A stretch of DNA of 42,808 nt from Chlorobiales bacterium (GTDB taxonomy: Bacteria; Bacteroidota; Chlorobiia; Chlorobiales; Chlorobiaceae), in NCBI GenBank assembly GCA_026390855.1, contig JAPLFE010000026.1, positions 1 to 42,808 on the forward strand. The letters are read 5' to 3'. Below are positions 37,530 to 42,808 of the stretch, piece after piece. A program made the translations under genes and the position numbers. The notes under the pieces are model-generated. The model was not told where the DNA came from. It made no database searches and saw only the letters and a program-made list of their open reading frames with translations. Numbering within the stretch: the stretch's first letter is position 1; each line of letters begins with the position of its first letter.

Positions 37530-38240
37530 ATGAACGGAAACATACAGGAAACCATAGCTTTTGATATTTATGGCACACTGATAAACACCCACGGACTTAT
37601 TGATATGCTGCAGAAGCATGTCGGCCTTAACGCCTGGGCATTTTCTCACCTTTGGCGGCAAAAACAGCTTGAGTACTCCTTTCGTCGTGGATTGATGAAG
37701 CAATACCGTGACTTCGGAATCTGCACGGCCCAAGCTCTCGAATATGCCAGTCTCTCATTCGGAATTTCTCTAACCCAAAAGGAAACTCGTACCCTGCTAA
37801 ACGCATACCAAACGCTGCCGATCTTTGAGGATGTAGTTGAGAGCCTGGAACGAGCAAAAAATGCCGGATTTAAGCTTTATGCATTTTCAAACGGAAAAGC
37901 AAGCGACATAACAAAACTGCTCGATCAAGCGAATATCAGTCGTTTTTTTATCGATCTCATCAGCGTCGATGATGTACAATCGTTCAAACCGGACCCTATC
38001 GTTTATCACCACTTTCTTGATAAATCAACAGCAAATGCTAACAACTCTTGGATGGTTTCAGCCAACCCTTTTGACGTCATAGGCGCTGTCGCAGCAGGTA
38101 TGCGATCAGCATGGGTGCAACGCTCTCCTGACATCCCTATGGATCCATGGGAATTCAAACCAACACTGACCATTCACAACCTGAACGATCTGGTGAAAGC
38201 TATAACTGATCACCGAAAAACTCCAGCCGATGAAAAATAA
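37530..38240 (+). CDS. HAD hydrolase, type II haloacid dehalogenase-like
   Basis: A 236-residue HAD-superfamily protein. Motif I is F11-D12-IYGTLI with D12 as nucleophile, motif II is YAFSNGK, motif III is FKPDPIVYHHF and motif IV is SANPFDVIGAVAAGM. The helical cap after motif I (WRQKQLEYSFRRG) resembles L-2-haloacid dehalogenases, which hydrolyse 2-chloro or 2-fluoro acids through an ester intermediate. In a phototrophic sulfur bacterium a general phosphatase or an unknown haloacid substrate are both possible. It lies 14 bases after the CDF gene and is the last gene before the tRNA-Val-like repeat region. Confidence 0.8.
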   Translation: MNGNIQETIAFDIYGTLINTHGLIDMLQKHVGLNAWAFSHLWRQKQLEYSFRRGLMKQYRDFGICTAQALEYASLSFGISLTQKETRTLLNAYQTLPIFEDVVESLERAKNAGFKLYAFSNGKASDITKLLDQANISRFFIDLISVDDVQSFKPDPIVYHHFLDKSTANANNSWMVSANPFDVIGAVAAGMRSAWVQRSPDIPMDPWEFKPTLTIHNLNDLVKAITDHRKTPADEK

Positions 38241-38270
38241 AAAGCCTGCAAGACAATAATCTGCAGACTT
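38233..38270 (-). terminator. Orphan tRNA-type terminator beside the left tRNA-Val fragment
   Basis: On the minus strand AAGTCTGCAG-attattgt-CTTGCAGGCTT forms a stem with one bulge and is followed by TTTTATTTTT. It lies 17 bases beyond the 3' end of the left tRNA-Val-like fragment, in the right place and orientation to have been the terminator of the original tRNA gene. Confidence 0.6.
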
Positions 38271-38286
38271 ACATGTGGTGGATGTG

Positions 38287-38327
38287 TGAACGATAGTGGA
38301 TTCGAACCACTGACCTCTACAGTGTAA
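38287..38327 (-). other. tRNA-Val-like 3' fragment, left copy
   Basis: Minus-strand sequence from the anticodon loop (TTACAC, anticodon TAC) through anticodon stem TGTAG, variable loop AGGTC, T arm AGTGG-TTCGAAT-CCACT, acceptor 3' strand ATCGTTC and A discriminator. The 5' half (acceptor, D arm, 5' anticodon stem) is missing and unrelated sequence precedes it, so this is a fragment and not a working tRNA. Best read as an integration remnant. Confidence 0.8.
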
Positions 38328-38449
38328 ATATCATACTGAGGCTATATGTCTCTTATATAAAAAGAGTTATAGGACTTTAAAAATTCTCGCGTAACATACG
38401 CGTAACAAAAATTTTATCACTATCTATCAAGAAATAAAAACAACGATTA
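38290..38449. repeat. 160-bp direct repeat, copy 1 (putative attachment site and element end)
   Basis: The first 49 bases (38290-38338) are identical to 40281-40329; the remaining 111 are similar to 40330-40440 with the last 24 or so nearly exact. It combines the tRNA-Val 3' part with a shared non-tRNA segment holding two GCGTAAC repeats (38389-38395 and 38400-38406). The tRNA part would be the attachment core and the rest the right-hand end of an integrative element. After the repeat, to 38544, I see no gene. Confidence 0.8.
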
Positions 38450-38544
38450 CACCTCTCATCTGCATTTCTACCCAATTTCGCAACTTTTCGATAGTATAAT
38501 TTTCCTGCTTCTCCAAAAAAATGGGATCCGATTCCGTAAAACAA

Positions 38545-39735
38545 TCAGAGCGTCCCAAGGTCTGGAATAGCCCGGCGCATAAACTCATCAAAAAGTGGCA
38601 CCGTAAAATTCAGCAAGCCATGTGAGGGACTGTAAATCATCCCTTTCTTGATGAGCTTCGATCGAACAGGGCTCAGAGCCGTACTGCTTTCAACCCCAAG
38701 CATTCCCGAAATATCCGTCGTGTGATAGGGCCCTTGGCCGAGCTCTGCCATTGCCCGAAGATATTTTTTTTCTCCATCGGTCAGCCGATCAAATCGAACC
38801 CTGAAAAAATTTTCATCGAGACGGATTACAACCGGTTTCGTCGTTTCTTGAACAAGGTGTAACGTAATCGGTGAAGATTCTGACTGATTCCATGCCTGAT
38901 AACCCCACTCCTGAAGAAAATACGGATATCCTTTTGTCATCCGGTAAATTTCCTGAAGCGCTGCAGGCTCAAATGCAACGCCCTCTGCCCTAACAGGGTC
39001 CTGAAGCGCTTTTGCGGCATCTTCTTCCTGCAACGGCCCAATATCAGGAAAACTGAACAGCCGCTCTGCGTATGACTTGGCATTTCCTGCAAGACCTGGT
39101 AAAATCGGCAGACCGGCGCCAACAAGAACCAACGGCAACTGCCTTTGCTGCATTTTATGCATGGCCATAATCAGGGCATTGAGCTCACCACTTGAAAAAT
39201 ACTGGATTTCATCAATGAATATGGCTACGGCACATTGACGCTCTTCTGCTGCCTCTCCAACTGCAATAAAAAGACTGGGCAGATCAGCTTCCAGATCTCC
39301 ACTGTCTGCAGAACCCTTTTCCGGCTCAATGTCCAGTCCAAGCTCAACGTCTCCAAAAGAGACCTTTATCCCTCCGACAAAACTCTTCAGCACGGCAAGG
39401 CCTCGTCGAACCTTGTTTCCGGCACCAGCAATTCTATCCAACTCATACAGCAAAGAACGCAATTGCGATACCAGCAGAACCACCAGAGGTTTTTGCTCTG
39501 ATGCTTCAATAAAAATCGTTCGATAACCCGCTTGCAGGGCCATGCGCTCCATTTCATTAAGCAGCACGGTTTTTCCAACGCCTCGAAGACCGGTCATGAT
39601 CAAACTTTTCTCCGGCCGTTTTTTCAGAACACGTCCAAAAAGAACTGCCGCCTGCTCCAGAACGCCATCACGACCGGCAAGCTCAGGAGGCGGAGCTCCA
39701 GCTCCTGGTGAAAAAGGGTTTCTAATTTTATCCAT
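38545..39735 (-). CDS. AAA-type ATPase with winged-helix C-terminus
   Basis: A 396-residue P-loop protein: Walker A GLRGVGKT (49-56), Walker B AIFIDEIQYF (D175-E176), a sensor-like LVLVGAGLP segment near 205 and a lid region with YPYFLQEWGYQAWN near 270. The C-terminal 80 residues look like a winged helix (DRLTDGEKKYLRAMAEL...VRSKLIKKGMIY). This architecture belongs to the Orc1/Cdc6-like and STAND-like 'ATP-binding protein' families often carried by mobile elements. It is the only gene in the interval between the two tRNA-Val-like repeats, so it is the cargo of one small unit. Its role (defence, regulation or replication/transposition help) cannot be read. Confidence 0.8.
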   Translation of the reverse strand: MDKIRNPFSPGAGAPPPELAGRDGVLEQAAVLFGRVLKKRPEKSLIMTGLRGVGKTVLLNEMERMALQAGYRTIFIEASEQKPLVVLLVSQLRSLLYELDRIAGAGNKVRRGLAVLKSFVGGIKVSFGDVELGLDIEPEKGSADSGDLEADLPSLFIAVGEAAEERQCAVAIFIDEIQYFSSGELNALIMAMHKMQQRQLPLVLVGAGLPILPGLAGNAKSYAERLFSFPDIGPLQEEDAAKALQDPVRAEGVAFEPAALQEIYRMTKGYPYFLQEWGYQAWNQSESSPITLHLVQETTKPVVIRLDENFFRVRFDRLTDGEKKYLRAMAELGQGPYHTTDISGMLGVESSTALSPVRSKLIKKGMIYSPSHGLLNFTVPLFDEFMRRAIPDLGTL

Positions 39736-39786
39736 AGAGCATAGAGATAGTTAGCAACTGATAACCTTGAAGCGAGTTGTTTATAC

Positions 39787-39843
39787 CTATTTATAACAAA
39801 TTATAACAAATAACTACTATAAATCACTATAAAGGCCTATAAT
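39787..39843. repeat. Helically phased AT-rich repeats upstream of the ATPase gene
   Basis: TTATAACAAA is repeated exactly at 39791 and 39801, then CTATAAA at 39817 and 39827 and CTATAAT at 39837; CTAT also starts at 39787. All lie on a 10-base spacing, one helical turn, 50-110 bases upstream of the ATPase start. They may be operator or iteron-like protein-binding sites. Confidence 0.5.
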
Positions 39844-40234
39844 CAGGAGAACTAACCTTATCAAAAGCAAAATAGCACATTAAACATTTTCTGATCTGAG
39901 CTAATCGACATCAATCAATATTGAGAATACCGGCGTCAAGTCCAACCTATCCACACGAGCAGGATTATCGGAGCATCAGACACCTGTAGAGAGAAAAGAA
40001 GCCAAAAACGTTCGGGCCATTTGGCACCGAAAAATGCCAGAAACCTGAACAAAAAGATTGTAGAGGTAGCGCAGGCATTACGCATACAAGCGCAATACTC
40101 AATTATGCAATGAGTTATCAGGTTTTTTCAGGAGAAGTAAAAAAACTCGTATAACAATGGCGTAACAAAACCATGGGTAAACGGCGTTAAATTGGATAAA
40201 ATCGGAGTATTTCAGTGGCGTAAGAGTGGGATGC
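39844..40234. other. Gene-free stretch in the first unit
   Basis: No credible coding region on either strand. One short hairpin (TGGCA...TGCCA near 40020-40040) and one GCGTAAC copy (40160-40166), with related GGCGTTAA and GGCGTAAG nearby, are the only structures seen. It may be the remains of an integrase region, but no integrase residues are recognisable. Confidence 0.4.
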
Positions 40235-40237
40235 AAA

Positions 40238-40268
40238 AAAGCCTGTAAGTTACTATCTTACAGGCTTT
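40238..40268 (-). terminator. Terminator beside the right tRNA-Val fragment
   Basis: A perfect 12-bp stem (AAAGCCTGTAAG with CTTACAGGCTTT, 7-base loop) followed on the minus strand by T residues, nine bases beyond the right tRNA-Val-like fragment. It parallels the one beside the left fragment. Confidence 0.7.
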
Positions 40269-40277
40269 TAACACACG

Positions 40278-40318
40278 TGGACGATAGTGGATTCGAACCA
40301 CTGACCTCTACAGTGTAA
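40278..40318 (-). other. tRNA-Val-like 3' fragment, right copy
   Basis: Same tRNA segment as the left copy (anticodon loop with TAC to the discriminator), here with acceptor ATCGTCC, which would pair with a 5' strand GGACGAT. Again the 5' half is absent. The single acceptor difference from the left copy (C for T) means the two 3' ends have separate origins or have drifted. Confidence 0.8.
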
Positions 40319-40440
40319 ATATCATACTGCGGCTATATGCCATTGATATAAAAGGAGTTACTGTCCTATAAAAATTTTAGCGTAACATACGCGTAACAAA
40401 ATTTTTATCTCTATCTATCAAGAAATAAAAACAACGATTA
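40281..40440. repeat. 160-bp direct repeat, copy 2
   Basis: Pairs with 38290-38449. The 49-base tRNA-Val core is exact; the right part carries two GCGTAAC copies (40380-40386 and 40391-40397) and ends exactly on the stop codon of the AbiEii-like toxin. The two copies bound a 1.99-kb unit containing the ATPase gene. Confidence 0.8.
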
Positions 40441-41377
40441 TGCTCTCACCTCTGGTTTTTCATGACTATTCCGCCATGAATCCGAAGCAATCCAATTGTC
40501 CTGAAAAAATCGCTTTGCCCTGAGCGCTTCCACAGCTGGAGACAGAAATACCTGCACCTGCTGCACTACATCAGCAAACGAGGCCGGCAGGTATTCAAGA
40601 CCAATACGTTTTCTGAAGGCATTCCATTGCACCTGCTTCTCCGCAATGAACTCTCCGGAAAAGATTTCTCTCATCTGAACGAGCGTTGTTCCCCGTTGCG
40701 TAAACGTCTGCCTGATGGCTTCGGCGAGACTGGCACCTTCAAAGTCATACTGGCGTGAGAGCATCCAGATATCATAGAAATCTTTCATCCTGCTGTTGAG
40801 GATGCCAAGTTTGACCATCACCTCAAACTTTTCGGCAATCATGCTTTCTCTGCTGTAACAGTAAATCTCAGCCTGAGAGAAATTCAGCAATGATGGTAAC
40901 GATTCCTGTACTGGATCAGGGTAGACCTTGTCTCCAAATCCAATATCAAGCTGTATAATCAGTCGTGCGGCATCGAGATCACCGCGAAATCGTATGCGCA
41001 ATCCTTCATAGTCCGCATCTTCCGTTATCGGCTCAACAGTGATCGATTCCGGATCGAAACCAATTCCGTCTCCTTGTTTTTCAACGGCTAACACCTGACG
41101 GATAATGATCTTGATACTCTCTGGGGCGTTTCCTGTTTTGCCGAGCATATCGATATCCATTGTCGGTCTTGCCAATGGAGCATGCCAGACTCTTAGCGAC
41201 AATGCCCCCCTTGAGAATGAAACGATCTGCGAATGAAGAAACCGACAGATGGTAGAGAAAGCGCTCCATGGCAGAGTATTGCAACAGCTCCTGAAAAGGC
41301 CTTTTTTCCTGTCGCGCCTTGTTCAACAACCTTTGCCTGACCGAGGCCCCGATATTTTTGATCGCTTTTGCGCTCAC
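40438..41377 (-). pseudogene. AbiEii/AbiGii-type nucleotidyltransferase toxin, frameshifted
   Basis: Two overlapping frames make one protein. The first starts at GTG 41377 (MSAKAIKNIGASVRQRLLNKARQE) and reads to FILKGG; the second continues from LSLRVWHAPLARPTMDIDMLGK to the end. The join is a run of six C on the plus strand (41205-41210); with five the frame reads FILKGALSLRVWHAPLARPTMDIDML, the conserved nucleotidyltransferase KG-A-L-S...R-x-T-x-D-I-D block. The repaired protein has about 312 residues, normal for AbiEii toxins, which act on tRNA or GTP in the type IV toxin-antitoxin abortive-infection system. GTGA overlaps the antitoxin stop. Sequencing error, true mutation or phase variation are all possible. 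Confidence 0.82.
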
Positions 41378-41985
41378 AGCGTTGCCTCAAGATATGGTTT
41401 CATGACCGAGGCAACACGGCACACCTCTGCATACAGCATGAGCGCATGCAGATTCTTATGCATTCTCTGCCAATACAGTTTAAGCGCTTCGAGAACGATA
41501 TCCATTCCGATCCTGTTTCGGAATTTGAAGCAGTCGACAAGCGTCTTTTCCGGACTGTAGATCTTCACCGGGACACCATCGAGCTGATGCGTTTCAATAC
41601 CGATCTTGAAACAAGAGGGTGAAAACCGGAAAACCGTAACCGGAGGATACTCGATTCTTGGTTGTTCGGCACCTTTTTCAAGCGCAAGAGATACGCTGTG
41701 TGGAACTTGGGTGGTCATCTCGTGAAAGGAGAGTGCCGAAACCAAGCAAAGGACACCCTTTGGAACCCTCAGTGCAACGGTGATAAGATCAGGATATTCG
41801 AGCTGCTTCCACCCTTTGAGCTGGTAAATCCCTCGAGAAAGCTCTTCAAGCTCACCGCTGTCACGAAGACTGTAAAGCGTCCGGGGATGAATACCAAGAC
41901 TGATCGCTTCCCGTGTACGGATGAGGCCACCCCGGGCAAGAATAAGAGCTTTGGCCTTATCTGGAACTCTACTTTGTTGTGACAT
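41374..41985 (-). CDS. AbiEi-family antitoxin (type IV toxin-antitoxin)
   Basis: A 203-residue protein with an N-terminal winged-helix DNA-binding domain (about 8-60: KALILARGGLIRTREAISLGIHPRTLYSLRDSGELEELSRGIYQL) and a C-terminal antitoxin domain (about 90-200) with KIYSPEKTLVDCFKFRNRIG typical of the AbiEi family. Such antitoxins repress their own promoter and counter the AbiEii toxin without binding it. It precedes the toxin gene and overlaps it by four bases (GTGA). An inverted repeat lies just upstream of its start. Confidence 0.88.
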   Translation of the reverse strand: MSQQSRVPDKAKALILARGGLIRTREAISLGIHPRTLYSLRDSGELEELSRGIYQLKGWKQLEYPDLITVALRVPKGVLCLVSALSFHEMTTQVPHSVSLALEKGAEQPRIEYPPVTVFRFSPSCFKIGIETHQLDGVPVKIYSPEKTLVDCFKFRNRIGMDIVLEALKLYWQRMHKNLHALMLYAEVCRVASVMKPYLEATL

Positions 41986-42002
41986 TGTTCATACGGATAG
42001 AA

Positions 42003-42032
42003 ATACCATACATTATGCATAAGTATAGGTAT
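42003..42032. promoter_or_regulatory. Inverted repeat, probable AbiEi operator
   Basis: ATACCATAC (42003-42011) faces GTATAGGTAT (42023-42032), an imperfect inverted repeat with one base inserted, 18 bases before the antitoxin start codon on its upstream side. TTATGCATAAT between the arms could hold a -10 element. AbiEi proteins are known to bind inverted repeats at this position. Confidence 0.5.
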
Positions 42033-42247
42033 ATTTATCCTAAACAGCAAGAGACCAGAGAAATATCAAAAAAGGCTGAGGGAAATTTTTACCGCTCCTT
42101 TCTCAAGCTTTCAGCGACGTTTGAGCTGTTCACTGCAAATTGCCTGAACTGGCTGAACAACATTGTATTTTTATTGCGAAACCGTATCGTTACAAGTGGA
42201 GCCAAGGTCTCCCGTCACAGTATCATAAACCTCAACTTTAAGCACTG

Positions 42248-42808
42248 ATGCTTTTCAGAGTCATGTCCGACATCCATAACGAGTTCTGTCGAGAAGAGAG
42301 CAGCGAGGACTGGCAGGTTCCGGAACTTACCGAAGACAATGAGTCCGTGCTCATCCTTGCTGGAGATATCGGGCTGCTGAGCAGAAAACAGACATGGTTC
42401 GGTTTTCTTTCGCAGTGCTCAAAGCAGTTCAGAGACGTTTTCGTCATTGAGGGCAATCATGAATGGTATCACGGCAACATCGAGAAGCACTCCTGGCAGA
42501 ACGCCATCGCCGAGCATGTATTTCACAACGTACATACCGGTCCGCTCATTCTCGAGGAGGATAAAATCGCCATCGTCGGTACCACTCTCTGGACAGACTT
42601 TTTTGGCGGCAACCCCATCGCCATGTTCGATGTCAGTCAGGACCTCAACGACTATCAGCTGATAAAAGTCGGAGCCGATTATCACCGGTTACGACCTGAA
42701 TACATTCTCGCCCTCCACCACAAACAGAAAAAAAGGCTTTTTGAAGATGTCGATCACTATACGGGACTCGGATACACCGTGATTGTGGTCACCCATCATC
42801 ACCCCTCA
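42248..42808 (+). CDS. Calcineurin-like metallophosphoesterase (3' partial)
   Basis: An open frame from ATG 42248 to the window edge (187 codons, no stop). Metallophosphoesterase motifs in order: SDIHNEF (about 7-13), LAGDIGLLS (about 38-46), EGNHEWYHGN (about 68-77) and VVTHHHPS at the edge (about 180-187). These supply the two-metal site. The spacing matches small cytoplasmic phosphoesterases that hydrolyse phosphodiesters or monoesters of unknown substrate. A fifth motif (GHxH) should follow beyond the window. It diverges from the AbiEi antitoxin gene and lies in the putative integrative island. Confidence 0.88.
   Translation, partial: MLFRVMSDIHNEFCREESSEDWQVPELTEDNESVLILAGDIGLLSRKQTWFGFLSQCSKQFRDVFVIEGNHEWYHGNIEKHSWQNAIAEHVFHNVHTGPLILEEDKIAIVGTTLWTDFFGGNPIAMFDVSQDLNDYQLIKVGADYHRLRPEYILALHHKQKKRLFEDVDHYTGLGYTVIVVTHHHPS

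Noticed and set aside
38287-38360. An intact tRNA-Val gene
   Set aside because: Only the 3' half from the anticodon loop is present; upstream sequence cannot form the D arm or pair in the acceptor stem. The same holds for the copy at 40278.
41662-41982. Plus-strand open frame over the antitoxin gene
   Set aside because: It is antisense to a gene with a recognisable AbiEi domain and has no homology pattern.
1-42808. CRISPR arrays, insertion sequences, rRNA, tmRNA
   Set aside because: No regularly spaced repeat-spacer array, no transposase with inverted repeats and no rRNA or tmRNA sequence was seen on reading both strands.

Overview
The window looks like chromosome from a green sulfur bacterium (Chlorobiaceae, Chlorobium/Pelodictyon-like). 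This rests on protein character and gene set, with no database search: a coenzyme-B12-dependent ribonucleotide reductase, AcnB (reductive TCA cycle), a DUF4293-like membrane protein typical of Bacteroidetes/Chlorobi, BshA for a bacillithiol-type thiol, a pyruvoyl arginine decarboxylase remnant, and moderate G+C.

Layout. 1-3.9 kb (+): the 3' part of a MacB-type ABC exporter, then a DUF4293-like protein, pdxA and an ftsE-like ATPase packed closely. 4-12.5 kb (-): nrdJ behind a long leader holding a cobalamin riboswitch, a FabH-like ketoacyl synthase, a pentapeptide-repeat membrane protein, a secreted phospholipase C/S1-P1-like protein, nadA and a divergent GroES. 12.7-21.4 kb (+): mreC, mreD, mrdA (PBP2), a GlcD-type FAD oxidase, smpB, tyrS, a truncated pdaD and nadB. 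21.4-24.4 kb (-): nadE, a Yip1-like membrane protein and an EnvC-like murein hydrolase activator. 24.6-26.5 kb (+): murA and four tRNA genes (Ile2-CAU, Glu-CUC, Arg-ACG, Gln-CUG). 26.7-32.2 kb (-): an Ala/Pro-rich lipoprotein, acnB, and hisD-queA. 32.4-38.2 kb: mreB (+), bshA (-), an archaeal-type S-adenosylmethionine synthetase (+), a CDF cation transporter with a long C-terminus (+) and a HAD hydrolase (+).

From about 38.29 kb to the right edge the character changes. A 160-bp direct repeat (38290-38449 and 40281-40440) begins inside the 3' half of a tRNA-Val-like gene on the minus strand; neither copy has the 5' half of the tRNA. This is the pattern expected of tandem integrative elements in a tRNA-Val gene whose intact copy should lie beyond the right edge. 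The cargo is an AAA ATPase in the first unit, then an AbiEi/AbiEii toxin-antitoxin pair (the toxin frameshifted in a six-C tract) and a metallophosphoesterase cut by the window edge.

Functional themes are NAD synthesis (nadA, nadB, nadE), envelope growth (mreB, mreCD, mrdA, murA, EnvC-like), translation (smpB, tyrS, tRNAs, queA) and central metabolism (acnB, hisD, pdxA, metK). The most notable signals are the cobalamin riboswitch in front of a B12-dependent enzyme, the tandem tRNA-Val attachment repeats, the archaeal-type MetK, the poly-C frameshift in the toxin and the broken pdaD.
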